DNA from: an uncultured Clostridia bacterium
Lineage (GTDB): Bacteria > Bacillota > Clostridia > TANB77 > CAG-508
DNA: 64,000 bases
Direction: 5' to 3'
Assembly: GCA_947167965.1 (NCBI GenBank)
Contig: CAMVJW010000004.1
Span: 84,893-148,892, forward strand
Under the pieces are notes generated by a model. It was not told the origin of the DNA. It saw only the letters and a program-made list of their open reading frames with translations, and ran no database searches. A program made the translations under genes and the position numbers. Below, piece after piece: positions 40,997-50,193 of this stretch (the first letter of the stretch is position 1; each line of letters begins with the position of its first letter).

Positions 40997-43405
40997 ATGA
41001 ATTTAAAGTTTTTCGAAGATATTAATCCAAATGACTTAGTAGGTGGAAAGGGTGCAAATTTAGCTAAAATGTTTCAAATTGGGCTAAATGTACCCTATGG
41101 TTTTGTGATTGATGGAGATTTATTTGATGAGTATTTACTAAATAATAATGTTTATGATAAAATCAAAAATTTACTACTGAATTGTAAAATTGATTCTCTA
41201 AAAGAAATTGATCAAACCTCAGAAGAAATCATTTTAATACTTAGTCATTGTAAAATGCCTAAAAAAATAGAAAAACAAATTCTAGCTTTTTTTAAAAAAC
41301 TAGATTGTAAATTTGTTGCTGTAAGATCCTCTGCATCTTCTGAAGATGGAAAAGTTCATACCTGGGCAGGAACATTAGAATCATTTTTAAATGTTAATGA
41401 AAATAATATTATAGAATGTGTTCAAAAATGTTGGTTCTCTGTTTTTAAACCTAGAGCTTTATTTTATATGATTAAAAACGAAGAGCAAGAAAATATTTCT
41501 GTTGCTGTAATAGTTCAAAAAATGATACAAAGTGATATATCTGGTGTAGCTTTTTCTATAAATCCTGTAAATAATAATGATAATGAATTGATGATAGAGG
41601 CTGTTTATGGTTTAGGAGAAGCTGTTGTATCAGGAGTTGTAACTCCAGACATATATATTGTTAATAAAGAAAATGATAAAATTATAAAAAAACAAATAAA
41701 AAATCAAAAGAAAAAAATGAATTTAGAAAATGGTTGGATTGATGTACAAGAAGGAAATTTACAAAAATTAGAAGATGAAAAAATTTTGGAATTAACTGAA
41801 TTGATTCGTAAAGTAGAGTTGTTTTATGGTTTTCCTGTTGATGTAGAATGGGGAATTAAAAATAATATTATTTATATTTTACAGTGTAGACCAATCACTA
41901 CAATCAAAGAAAATTTTTTGCTTAAAAATATAAAAAATCAGGGTAATTGGAAATACTATGTATCTCGAAAATATAATTGGTTTGTTGAGAATACTGAGAT
42001 ATATGCAAGTAATGCAGAATATCAAAATAAATTATTGGGATTTAACTTAGAGACCTTAAATTTTTTATGTTTAAATGGTGACGAATATGCTTTAGAATCA
42101 GATTCTAACATATTATTTAATAAATTAGATAATTATTTTGAAAAAGATTCAAAATTTTTCCAAAAGTTTACTTCTATTGAATTTGACCTATGTAAAAAAA
42201 TAAATAAACATATAGATTATTTACAAAGTGTCAAATGGAATACTATAAGTTTTAAAAATTTAATAAAAGAATTTGAAGTATTTAATAAGCTATACATTGA
42301 TAGCTTTATTCCAGGTATGACAAGACCGGATGAATATTTAACTTACAAATTAAAAAAGGAATTAACTGCGTTAAATTTTGATACCCAAAGTATCGAAGAT
42401 ATCTTCTTAAACATATCTTCTTGTCCAAATTATTTTCCTCTTTCTTATAGTGAAGAACCATTAGATTTGTTAAAAATAGCGAAACACGCTAGAAATAATG
42501 AAGATATAAATAAATTATTAGAAAATCATACAAAAAAATACTCTTGGATAAAAGGTCCAGTTAAGTTTGAAGAAACTGCTTTTACTAAAAAAGATTATTT
42601 AGAAAGAATTGACAGCCTAATTGATACTGATATATCTAATAAAATTGATAATATTCAAAGTTCAAGAAGATTAAGTGATATAAGCTATGAAAATGTTTTA
42701 GAAAAATATAAATTCCCAGAAAATATAAGAAAATTAATACAAGCTATTAGAGATTTTATTTTCTTAAGAACTTATACAACAGAATCAACTGATCATCTTT
42801 TTTTTGTTGGAAGGCACACTATTTTTAAGGAAATTGCAAATAGGCTAAATATTCCTTTATTAGATTTAATAATGCTAAATGACAAGGAAATACTTGAAAT
42901 ACTTAATACTGGTATCTTAAGTCAAAATAAAAAAGATGAAATAGAAAATAGAAAAAAAGGCTTTGGTATTATTTGGCTTAATAGTAATGTAGATATTGTA
43001 TTTGGAAATGAGAGTTTAGAATTGCAATATGAAATTGCACAGATGTATAAAAAAACGAACAATGAAATTATTGAAAAAAATAAAAATATTATTTTAGGTA
43101 GTGTAGCAAATAAAGGTAAAATTATAGGTCCTGCAAAAATTTTAAAAAATGATAGTGATATTTATAAAGTTAATAATGGAGATATAATTGTTGCTAGTAT
43201 GACAACACCAAATTATATCTCTGCAATGGAAAAAGCCTCTGGATTTATTACTGATGAGGGTGGAATTACATGTCATGCTGCAATACTTTCTAGAGAATTT
43301 AATGTTCCATGTATTGTAGGTACATTAAATGCTACAGAGTTAATAAAAGATGGAGAAACAATAGAACTTAATGCTTATACTGGTAAAATAAGTAAAATTA
43401 ATTAG
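40997..43405 (+). CDS. PEP-utilising phosphotransferase (PEP-synthase/rifampin-phosphotransferase-like)
   Basis: 802 residues. The N-terminal ATP-grasp pyruvate-phosphate dikinase domain has VGGKGANLAKM, VRSSASSEDG and EAVYGLGEAVVSG. The C-terminal swivelling domain carries the phosphorylated His in GGITCHAAILSREF (His760). The TIM-barrel PEP/pyruvate domain of true PEP synthase is missing. That three-part plan is the one of rifampin phosphotransferase and related ATP-dependent dikinases. The middle part (residues about 310-690) gives the substrate specificity and is not recognisable. A MATE pump gene follows nine bases later. Confidence 0.8.
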   Translation: MNLKFFEDINPNDLVGGKGANLAKMFQIGLNVPYGFVIDGDLFDEYLLNNNVYDKIKNLLLNCKIDSLKEIDQTSEEIILILSHCKMPKKIEKQILAFFKKLDCKFVAVRSSASSEDGKVHTWAGTLESFLNVNENNIIECVQKCWFSVFKPRALFYMIKNEEQENISVAVIVQKMIQSDISGVAFSINPVNNNDNELMIEAVYGLGEAVVSGVVTPDIYIVNKENDKIIKKQIKNQKKKMNLENGWIDVQEGNLQKLEDEKILELTELIRKVELFYGFPVDVEWGIKNNIIYILQCRPITTIKENFLLKNIKNQGNWKYYVSRKYNWFVENTEIYASNAEYQNKLLGFNLETLNFLCLNGDEYALESDSNILFNKLDNYFEKDSKFFQKFTSIEFDLCKKINKHIDYLQSVKWNTISFKNLIKEFEVFNKLYIDSFIPGMTRPDEYLTYKLKKELTALNFDTQSIEDIFLNISSCPNYFPLSYSEEPLDLLKIAKHARNNEDINKLLENHTKKYSWIKGPVKFEETAFTKKDYLERIDSLIDTDISNKIDNIQSSRRLSDISYENVLEKYKFPENIRKLIQAIRDFIFLRTYTTESTDHLFFVGRHTIFKEIANRLNIPLLDLIMLNDKEILEILNTGILSQNKKDEIENRKKGFGIIWLNSNVDIVFGNESLELQYEIAQMYKKTNNEIIEKNKNIILGSVANKGKIIGPAKILKNDSDIYKVNNGDIIVASMTTPNYISAMEKASGFITDEGGITCHAAILSREFNVPCIVGTLNATELIKDGETIELNAYTGKISKIN

Positions 43406-43414
43406 GAGTACTAA

Positions 43415-44767
43415 ATGGAAGGAAAAGATTTAACAAAAGGTAACCTTTTAAAAAATATGGCATTATTGCTTATACCTTTATTTTTAACTAATCTACTAAA
43501 TTCAATATATAGTTTAGTTGATGGAATATGGGTAGGTAATTTAATAGGAGAAACTGGAGTTTCGGTAATTACTAATTGCTATCCATTAATACGTATTATA
43601 ACATCAATATCTTCTGGATTAGCAGTAGGGACATCAGTATTAGTCTCTCAATATTATGGTGCTAAGGATAGAAAAAAATTAAAATCAATAGTTGGAGTTT
43701 CATATTTAATAACTTTAATTGTAGGGTTTACGACGTCATTTCTTATGATAATAACATCCTCACTTTGGCTAAAATTATTAAATACCCCATTCGAAATTTT
43801 AGATGTTGCTAAACAGTATTTAATTATTTACTCAATTGGTTATTTGTTTAATTTTATTTTAGTAGTTATTATGGAAGCAATAAGAGCGACTGGAAATAGT
43901 ATAGTTCCATTTATATTTATTGTAATAAGTACAACAATAAACATTATTCTTGATCCTATATTAATAAAAACTGGATTTGGAGTAGTAGGAACTGCCGTTG
44001 CGACTTTAATTGCAATGATAATTGGAACTGTAATTGCAATAATATATGTAAATTCTAAAAGTGAATTATTAAAAATAGATTTTAAATATTTTAAATTTAA
44101 TAAAAAAATGGTATTAGACTTCTTTAAAATCGGAATACCTGTAATAATTGAAAATTGTTTTCTTGCAGGAATGCATTTACTAGAAGTAAAAGTTTCAAAT
44201 TCCTCTGGATTAATAGGAAACGCAGGTTATGGAGTTGCAAGTAAAGTTGAACAGTTCCTAGCAGTAGTTTGTGCTTCTTTAACAACAGTTGCAACAGTTA
44301 CAGTTGGGCAATTTATAGGTATAAAAAAGATAAAAGAATCAACTAATGTTATGAAACAAGGATTAAAGCTAACTATATTACCTATAATTATAGTAATATT
44401 AGTAGTTTTTGTATTCCCAAGACAGTTTTGTAGAATATTTGTTTCTTCTCAAGAAGTAATTTCAATGGCAATTATATATATTTCAGCTGTAAGAATTTCA
44501 CATGTGATAATGCCTGTTGAAAATTTAGTACATGGTTTTATAATTGGAACAGGACATACAAAATTTGCATTATTTTCATCAACTGTAAGTTGTATTGCAG
44601 AAATTTGTACAATATTAATATTAAGAAATACAAATTTAGAAAGTTTAGCAGTACTTGGAACTGGTGTATTAATTTGGGTATTTACACATTTAACATTAGA
44701 TTCAATATACTATTTTTCAAATAAATGGCAAAAAATTGTAGTTAAAAAAGTAGAAAATGAAATTTAA
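43415..44767 (+). CDS. MATE-family efflux transporter
   Basis: This 450-residue protein has twelve predicted membrane helices in two repeats and the MATE-type motif LTNLLNSIYSLVDGIWVG at the N-terminus. Members export cationic drugs and metabolites using Na+ or H+ gradients. It starts nine bases after the PEP-utilising enzyme behind GGAG, so the two are translationally linked, and both could serve the same xenobiotic or metabolite. Confidence 0.9.
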   Translation: MEGKDLTKGNLLKNMALLLIPLFLTNLLNSIYSLVDGIWVGNLIGETGVSVITNCYPLIRIITSISSGLAVGTSVLVSQYYGAKDRKKLKSIVGVSYLITLIVGFTTSFLMIITSSLWLKLLNTPFEILDVAKQYLIIYSIGYLFNFILVVIMEAIRATGNSIVPFIFIVISTTINIILDPILIKTGFGVVGTAVATLIAMIIGTVIAIIYVNSKSELLKIDFKYFKFNKKMVLDFFKIGIPVIIENCFLAGMHLLEVKVSNSSGLIGNAGYGVASKVEQFLAVVCASLTTVATVTVGQFIGIKKIKESTNVMKQGLKLTILPIIIVILVVFVFPRQFCRIFVSSQEVISMAIIYISAVRISHVIMPVENLVHGFIIGTGHTKFALFSSTVSCIAEICTILILRNTNLESLAVLGTGVLIWVFTHLTLDSIYYFSNKWQKIVVKKVENEI

Positions 44768-44872
44768 ATTGAACACTATGAATTTTATAATATATATGTC
44801 TATTGTATTTTTAATAACCTTGTGGTAAAATTATCATAATTTATAGTATTGAATAATTACGGGGTTTCAATT

Positions 44873-45700
44873 ATGGTTTTAAATGGTAATGATATAAAAA
44901 AATTTATAAAAGAAAAGAATATTATTGAAAATTATAACGAAAATTACATAGGTTCTGGTTCATGTGATATCTCTATGAGTTCAACTATATTAAAAATAAA
45001 AAAAATATCTGAGCCAATCGACTTATCAGATGTAGAAGTAATTGAAAATATGTATGAAAAGAAGTCAATTGGTGACTCTTATTTATTTAAACCAAATGAG
45101 TGTATTTTTGTAGTATTAAATGAAAAGATTAAATTACCTAGCAATATGGTTGCACATATTAGACCTAGAACATCTTTAAGTAGATTAGGTATAATGATAA
45201 ATTTTCAACATATTAACGCTGGTTATGAAGGGATACTAAATATTGCTATGTACAATTTTTCTCCTAATTCATATGTTTTAAAACCAGGTATGAGAATTGG
45301 TCAAATAGTCTTCGAAGAATTATCAAAAGGAATTTCTGAAGATATTTTATATACTAGTGAAAAAACTCCAGTATATCAAAATGAAGATGGAACAAAAGGA
45401 TCAAAAATTTATGCAGACTTTATTGGTAAAGTAGTTAGACATTTTAAAGGAAATTATTATTTTATAGAGGATATTAGCCGTGATACAGAAACGGATGAAG
45501 ATATTGTTGTATACAAGCCTCTATATAACAGAACTGACTCTATGCTTTGGACTAGACCTGTTAAAAAGTTTTTTGAAACTATTCCTGATAGACCAGACAA
45601 TATTACAGGACAAAAGCATAGATTTGAGCTTGTTGAAGAATTATCAAAAGATTATGTGAAAGAAATAAAAGAAAAAAAAGAAAAGGAAGCAAAAAAATAA
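44873..45700 (+). CDS. Fusion: dCTP deaminase-like domain + DUF1653
   Basis: About 275 residues. Residues 1 to about 165 are of the dCTP deaminase/dUTPase fold: LNGNDIKKFI at the start, MVAHIRPRTSLSRLG and AGYEGILNIAMYN for the active site. Residues about 180-235 match DUF1653 (GKVVRHFKGNYYFIED and MLWTRPVKKFFE). The two families are normally separate. ATG 44873 is chosen; an upstream TTG lacks a ribosome site. The fusion links dUTP control to an uncharacterised domain. It lies just before the SOS polymerase genes. Confidence 0.75.
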   Translation: MVLNGNDIKKFIKEKNIIENYNENYIGSGSCDISMSSTILKIKKISEPIDLSDVEVIENMYEKKSIGDSYLFKPNECIFVVLNEKIKLPSNMVAHIRPRTSLSRLGIMINFQHINAGYEGILNIAMYNFSPNSYVLKPGMRIGQIVFEELSKGISEDILYTSEKTPVYQNEDGTKGSKIYADFIGKVVRHFKGNYYFIEDISRDTETDEDIVVYKPLYNRTDSMLWTRPVKKFFETIPDRPDNITGQKHRFELVEELSKDYVKEIKEKKEKEAKK

Positions 45701-45712
45701 TAGATATTTTGC

Positions 45713-45750
45713 AAACAACTGTTTACATTTTCTAAATAGCATGTTATAAT
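45713..45750 (+). promoter_or_regulatory. Promoter with SOS (LexA) box for the polymerase operon
   Basis: TTTACA (45722-45727) and TATAAT (45745-45750) are spaced by 17 bases. AAACAACTGTTT (45713-45724) overlaps the -35 box and fits the Gram-positive SOS core AACAnnTGTT at every conserved position of the half-sites except the outer pair. LexA binding there would block the promoter. Confidence 0.65.
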
Positions 45751-45784
45751 ACAACTATAAAACATTTATTTGGAGGTGTAATGG

Positions 45785-47287
45785 TTGGACAATAATTTTA
45801 ATAAAATTTATATAGCTATTGATTTAAAAAGCTTTTATGCTTCTGTAGAATGTCAAGAAAGGGGCTTAAATCCTCTCACAACAAATCTTGTTGTAGCAGA
45901 TAGTAGCAGAACAGAAAAAACAATATGTTTAGCTGTAAGTCCATCATTAAAACAATATGGAATACCTGGTAGAGCAAGATTATATGAAGTAATTCAAAAA
46001 GTTAAAGAAATAAATGAACAAAGAAAATTAAATAGTCCAAATCATACATTTACTTGTTCAAGTTATGATGATATTGCATTAAAGAAAAACCCAGATTTAG
46101 AACTATCTTATATAATAGCTCCACCTAGAATGAACTATTATATGCAATATAGTACTAGAATTGTTAATATATATTTAAAATGGTTTTCTATAGAAGATAT
46201 ATATATATATTCAATAGATGAAGTATTTATAGATATTACACATTATTTAAAATCTTATAATTGCACTCCAAGAGAACTTGCTACCAAAGTTATACAAAAT
46301 GTTTTAAAAGAGACTGGAATAACTGCAACTTGTGGTATTGGTACAAATATGTATCTTGCTAAAATTGCAATGGATATTGTTGCTAAACATGTACAGGCAG
46401 ATAAATATGGAGTAAGAATTGCAGGACTTGATGAAGAAGCATATAAAAAATATTTATGGAGCCATAAACCATTAACAGATTTTTGGAGAATCGGAAAAGG
46501 AATATCCAAAAAACTGGAAAAAAATGGAATGTATACAATGGGGGATGTTGCCAAGCAGTCTCTAATTGATGAAGAAAAATTATATAAATTGTTTGGAATA
46601 AATGCAGAGTTGATTATAGATCATGCATGGGGATATGAACCTTGTACTATAGAAAGTGTTAAATCATATAAACCTATTACTAATAGTTTAAGTTCAGGTC
46701 AAGTTTTAAAAGAGCCTTATAATTATGAACAAACAAAGCTCATAATAAAGGAAATGGCAGAATTATTATCATTAGATTTAGTTAAGAAAAATTTAATTAC
46801 AAGTAAACTGGTCTTGGAAATAGGATATGATGTCTGTAATCTTTCAAAATCAAATTCTAGCTATTTTTATGATGGAGAGATAAAATTAGACTTCTATGGT
46901 AGAAAAGTTCCTAAACATGCACATGGAACAATAAATATAGATCATAAAACATCATCTACAAAAATTATTACCAATAAATTTGTAGAATTATATGATACTA
47001 TTATAAATAAAAATTTATTAGTAAGAAGACTTTCTTTAACTGCTTGTGACATAGTTGATGAAGATGATTATAAAAATATTCTTACTTTTGAACAAATGAA
47101 TATGTTTATTGATTATTCAAAGCTTTTACAGCAAAGAAGGAAAGAGCAATCTGAAAAAAGGTTACAAAAAGCAGTATTAAATATTAAAGATAAATATGGT
47201 AAAAATGCTATATTAAAAGGCATGAACTTTGAAAAGAGTGGAACCACTATTGAAAGAAATGGACAGATTGGAGGGCATAAGGGATAA
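45785..47287 (+). CDS. Y-family DNA polymerase (UvrX/YqjW-like)
   Basis: This 500-residue protein has the catalytic palm motif IAIDLKSFYASVECQERG, where Asp and the YSIDEVFIDIT motif bind metal, followed by GIGTNMYLAKIAMD and the HhH region. It belongs to the error-prone UmuC/UvrX group of Gram-positives, often paired with YolD. The start is TTG 45785, six bases after GGAGGTG; the nearby ATG at 45781 runs into a stop after four codons. Its stop codon overlaps the start of the YolD gene (TAATG). Confidence 0.88.
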   Translation: MDNNFNKIYIAIDLKSFYASVECQERGLNPLTTNLVVADSSRTEKTICLAVSPSLKQYGIPGRARLYEVIQKVKEINEQRKLNSPNHTFTCSSYDDIALKKNPDLELSYIIAPPRMNYYMQYSTRIVNIYLKWFSIEDIYIYSIDEVFIDITHYLKSYNCTPRELATKVIQNVLKETGITATCGIGTNMYLAKIAMDIVAKHVQADKYGVRIAGLDEEAYKKYLWSHKPLTDFWRIGKGISKKLEKNGMYTMGDVAKQSLIDEEKLYKLFGINAELIIDHAWGYEPCTIESVKSYKPITNSLSSGQVLKEPYNYEQTKLIIKEMAELLSLDLVKKNLITSKLVLEIGYDVCNLSKSNSSYFYDGEIKLDFYGRKVPKHAHGTINIDHKTSSTKIITNKFVELYDTIINKNLLVRRLSLTACDIVDEDDYKNILTFEQMNMFIDYSKLLQQRRKEQSEKRLQKAVLNIKDKYGKNAILKGMNFEKSGTTIERNGQIGGHKG

Positions 47288-47721
47288 TGAATTTAAAATA
47301 TGATCATAAATATGATGATATAATAAATAAACCTCATCATAAATCAAAAACTCATCCTCCAATGTCTTTATATGCAAGGTCAAGTCAATTTGCACCTTTT
47401 GCAGCATTAACAGGATATGAAGACTTAGTTACAGAAACTGCAAGAGAAGTTTCTGAAAGAATTGAAATAGATGATGAATTTAAAAAAATATTAGATGGAA
47501 AAATTCAACTTCTATCAGAAAAGATTAAAAATAAACCTGAAATTATATTTACATATTTTATTCCAGATTCTACAAAAAATGGGGGAGCATATGTTAACAC
47601 TACAGGAGTAGTCAAAAAAATAGATTTGTATAATCAAACTATTATTTTAGAAGATAAAACTCAAATCCCTATAAATGAAATAATTGATATATCAGGAGAA
47701 ATTTTTAAATTTACAATATAA
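47287..47721 (+). CDS. YolD-like protein
   Basis: This 144-residue YolD family protein has the conserved N-terminal pattern YDDIINKPHHKSKTHPPMSL, ARSSQFAPFAALTGY and ETAREV. YolD proteins are small partners of UvrX/UmuC polymerases in Firmicutes, with a UmuD-like role proposed. Its ATG shares a base with the stop of the polymerase (47285-47289), so translation is coupled. It should be SOS-induced with the polymerase. Confidence 0.85.
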   Translation: MNLKYDHKYDDIINKPHHKSKTHPPMSLYARSSQFAPFAALTGYEDLVTETAREVSERIEIDDEFKKILDGKIQLLSEKIKNKPEIIFTYFIPDSTKNGGAYVNTTGVVKKIDLYNQTIILEDKTQIPINEIIDISGEIFKFTI

Positions 47722-47757
47722 AAATAAATAAATTTAAATGGAGATTTATTATAAATA

Positions 47758-48714
47758 ATGGATAATATAACACCTAATTCAAATACATCTAAAAAGAAAA
47801 TAATTCCAATATTTTCAGATTATTCTGGTACAATTAATAAACTAACAGAAAAAGAAGCTAAACATGTTATAGACTATTTCTATTACATAAAAAAATTACA
47901 AGCAAAATTTAATTGTGAAGCTCAAATTATTTTATTAACAGGAGCAAGTAAAAAAGAAATTAAACCCGAATATAATAAGCTTAAAAAGTTAGCCATAAAG
48001 CATCATCTTCCAAATTTATTTTTAGGTGTAATAGCAGAATATAATGGTCACTTGCTTGATGGGAATGAATGGAGGCAAATTTCGGAACAAATTGAAGTAG
48101 ATGGTTTAAGCTCACTTTTAAAAGAAACTAGTGGAGAAATAGATTTTAATTATACTACATATAGAAGAATCACTTTTGAGAAAAATCCTCCCACTGAAGA
48201 AGAATTTGACAGTATAGTTGAGAAATATAAAAAACTAATAGAAAACTATCCAAATTATGAATTAAGGAGCTATTATGACGATATAAGTGTAGAAATAAAT
48301 ATAAAACATAAATCAAATTCTAAGTCACAAGCTGTTTTAGATGAATTAGGTAGATTAGAAGGAGCAAATTATGAATTTCCATATGTATTTGTTGTAGGGG
48401 ATGGTTTAGAGGATTTCGATGCATATAAAACTCTAAAAGATTCTGAATATTCTGATAAATCATATTTTATAGCATCAGCTCCTATTGAAGAATTTGTTGA
48501 AGAGTCTCAAACAAGTACAGAATTATCTAATGAAAATAGTATATTTGATGACAACCATATAATAAGTATGTCATCAGGAAAATCTGAAATCATTTCAAAT
48601 AATAAAACAACTCCAAATCAAGAAAATTCAAATCGTAAAAAGAATTATAATGCTACTAGGACAGGTTTTGTAGAAGCTTATTATAGAATAGAAGATTCAG
48701 AGCAAACATTATAA
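47758..48714 (+). CDS. HAD-like protein with DxSGT motif, no HTH
   Basis: This 318-residue protein's N-terminal 245 residues are homologous to the C-terminal domain of the HTH-HAD protein at 38920: IIPIFSDYSGTINKL, LLTGASKKEI, VIAEYNGH, and VVGDGLEDFDAY for motif IV. The motif I second Asp is replaced by Ser here too. A low-complexity tail of about 75 residues rich in Ser, Glu and Asn follows, unlike the paralogue. It follows YolD by 36 bases and ends in a clear terminator, so it may belong to the SOS operon. Confidence 0.72.
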   Translation: MDNITPNSNTSKKKIIPIFSDYSGTINKLTEKEAKHVIDYFYYIKKLQAKFNCEAQIILLTGASKKEIKPEYNKLKKLAIKHHLPNLFLGVIAEYNGHLLDGNEWRQISEQIEVDGLSSLLKETSGEIDFNYTTYRRITFEKNPPTEEEFDSIVEKYKKLIENYPNYELRSYYDDISVEINIKHKSNSKSQAVLDELGRLEGANYEFPYVFVVGDGLEDFDAYKTLKDSEYSDKSYFIASAPIEEFVEESQTSTELSNENSIFDDNHIISMSSGKSEIISNNKTTPNQENSNRKKNYNATRTGFVEAYYRIEDSEQTL

Positions 48715-48724
48715 AAACACGTTT

Positions 48725-48749
48725 AGCATAGTATTATCTATGCTTTTTT
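48725..48749 (+). terminator. Rho-independent terminator of the polymerase operon
   Basis: AGCATAG and CTATGCT pair around TATTAT, and six T follow. Confidence 0.8.
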
Positions 48750-48842
48750 ACATTTTTATAGAATTTATCTACTAATACGGTAATTTTCATTAGAAAATAA
48801 ATAAATAATACAAAAATGAAAAAGCGCTAAAACTTCACTAAG

Positions 48843-48873
48843 TATTGTAAATTCATACAATATATGCTATTAT
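48843..48873 (+). promoter_or_regulatory. Promoter with palindromic operator for the HNH gene
   Basis: TTGTAA (48845-48850) and TATTAT (48868-48873) are 17 bases apart. The palindrome TATTGTA / TACAATA (48843-48849 and 48856-48862) with a six-base spacer covers the -35 box, as expected for a repressor site. The start codon is about 68 bases further down. Confidence 0.55.
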
Positions 48874-48941
48874 ATAAAAATAGAAGAATATTTTGAGTAT
48901 TAAATAAAACATTTATTACTATATCAAAGGTAAAATAATAT

Positions 48942-49469
48942 ATGAGAAATAAAGATATACGTAAAATATTAATAAGAAAATATGGAGATAACTGTATGTT
49001 TTTTGCTGCAGGGTGTTATCAAATGCCTCAGTTCAAAGAATATGCTAACAGATGTACTCTAAGATATTCTCCAAAACAAATAAATGACTCAATTAGAAAT
49101 TTATCAGTACATCATTTTAAACATGTAGAAGATGGAGGAGAAACAACTGAAGAAAATTGTTGTTTAGTTAGTCTTTATGCTCACAGATTTATTCATACAT
49201 TACCTAAAAGATTAGAAAAACAAGTAAATGACGAAATAAAAAGATATAAAAAAAGTTGTAGGATTGTTTTCACAGACTATTCTCCTGATTATCAAATAAT
49301 TCAATCTGAATTTTATACTGATGGATATAACCTAAGTAATCCACGTACTAATAATTGTAAAAAAAGAAAAGGAAGTTCAAGAAGAAAAAAAGCACAAATA
49401 ACTAGACAACAATGTAATAAAGATATTAAAGATATTACGAGTACTATACTTGAATATGTAGATAGATAA
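48942..49469 (+). CDS. HNH-type endonuclease
   Basis: This 175-residue protein has the HNH centre in LSVHHFKHVEDGGETTEENCCLV and LYAHRFIHTLP, with His-His, Asn and His as in the beta-beta-alpha metal motif. A Cys pair (NCMFF, GCYQM) is upstream, and the C-terminus is Lys/Arg-rich, suitable for nucleic-acid binding. Phage-like or homing-type nucleases look alike. The gene stands alone under an operator-like promoter. No toxin or restriction partner is visible. Confidence 0.75.
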   Translation: MRNKDIRKILIRKYGDNCMFFAAGCYQMPQFKEYANRCTLRYSPKQINDSIRNLSVHHFKHVEDGGETTEENCCLVSLYAHRFIHTLPKRLEKQVNDEIKRYKKSCRIVFTDYSPDYQIIQSEFYTDGYNLSNPRTNNCKKRKGSSRRKKAQITRQQCNKDIKDITSTILEYVDR

Positions 49470-49528
49470 AATATCATTAAACAATAATTAAAATAAAAAA
49501 GTCAATATATATAAGAAGGAATTTTATT

Positions 49529-50053
49529 ATGGAAATAATATATTTTGTACATGGCACAACATTTGACAACGTAGAGTCAAAATGCAGTGGATGGAATCAA
49601 GTTAAACTAAATGAAATAGGTAAGCAACAATCATTGGATTTAGGTAAAAATACAAATTATGAATTTGATATAATTTTCACATCAGATTTAATAAGGGCAA
49701 TAGAATCAGCTAATCTAAGTTGGCCAAATATTAAAAAAGTCCAAGATTCTAGATTACGTGAATGTAATTATGGAGATTTTAATGGAAAAGATAAATCCTT
49801 AGTTCAATATGAAAATCATATTAACAAGCCTTTTCCAAAGGGGGAATCATTAAAAGATGTAGAAAAGAGAATAAGAGAATTTTTGAATTATTTAAAAGAT
49901 AATTATTCAAATTATAAAATAGGAATAGTTGCTCATAGGGCTACTCAATTAGCAATTGAAGTAATAACAAAAAATATATCTTGGGAAGAAGCAATTGAAA
50001 CTGACTGGCGCAAAACCAAAAGTTGGAAACCTGGTTGGAAATATGAAATATAA
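49529..50053 (+). CDS. Histidine phosphatase-fold protein with VHG instead of RHG
   Basis: This 174-residue protein has YFVHGTTFDN at the first strand in place of the RHG motif, then RLRECNYGDFNG and a late VAHRATQ that holds the second His. The first His is kept, but the Arg that binds phosphate is Val. The fold is phosphoglycerate-mutase-like, and similar VHG proteins exist in Firmicutes. Ribosome site AAGAAGG precedes the ATG. Activity may be altered. Confidence 0.75.
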   Translation: MEIIYFVHGTTFDNVESKCSGWNQVKLNEIGKQQSLDLGKNTNYEFDIIFTSDLIRAIESANLSWPNIKKVQDSRLRECNYGDFNGKDKSLVQYENHINKPFPKGESLKDVEKRIREFLNYLKDNYSNYKIGIVAHRATQLAIEVITKNISWEEAIETDWRKTKSWKPGWKYEI

Positions 50054-50193
50054 GATAGCTTTCTTATTTATACCAGTAAAATTCTTAAAAAACATTGACA
50101 GAATAGCAAAATTTACAATAAAATATATTTATAAAAAAAGAAAGGTGTATAAAAACACTACTAATTGTTTTTATATTAAACAAGGTGAAAAAT

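Noticed and set aside
44849-44872. Upstream TTG start for the Dcd-DUF1653 gene
   Set aside because: There is no ribosome site before it, and the family start aligns with ATG 44873.
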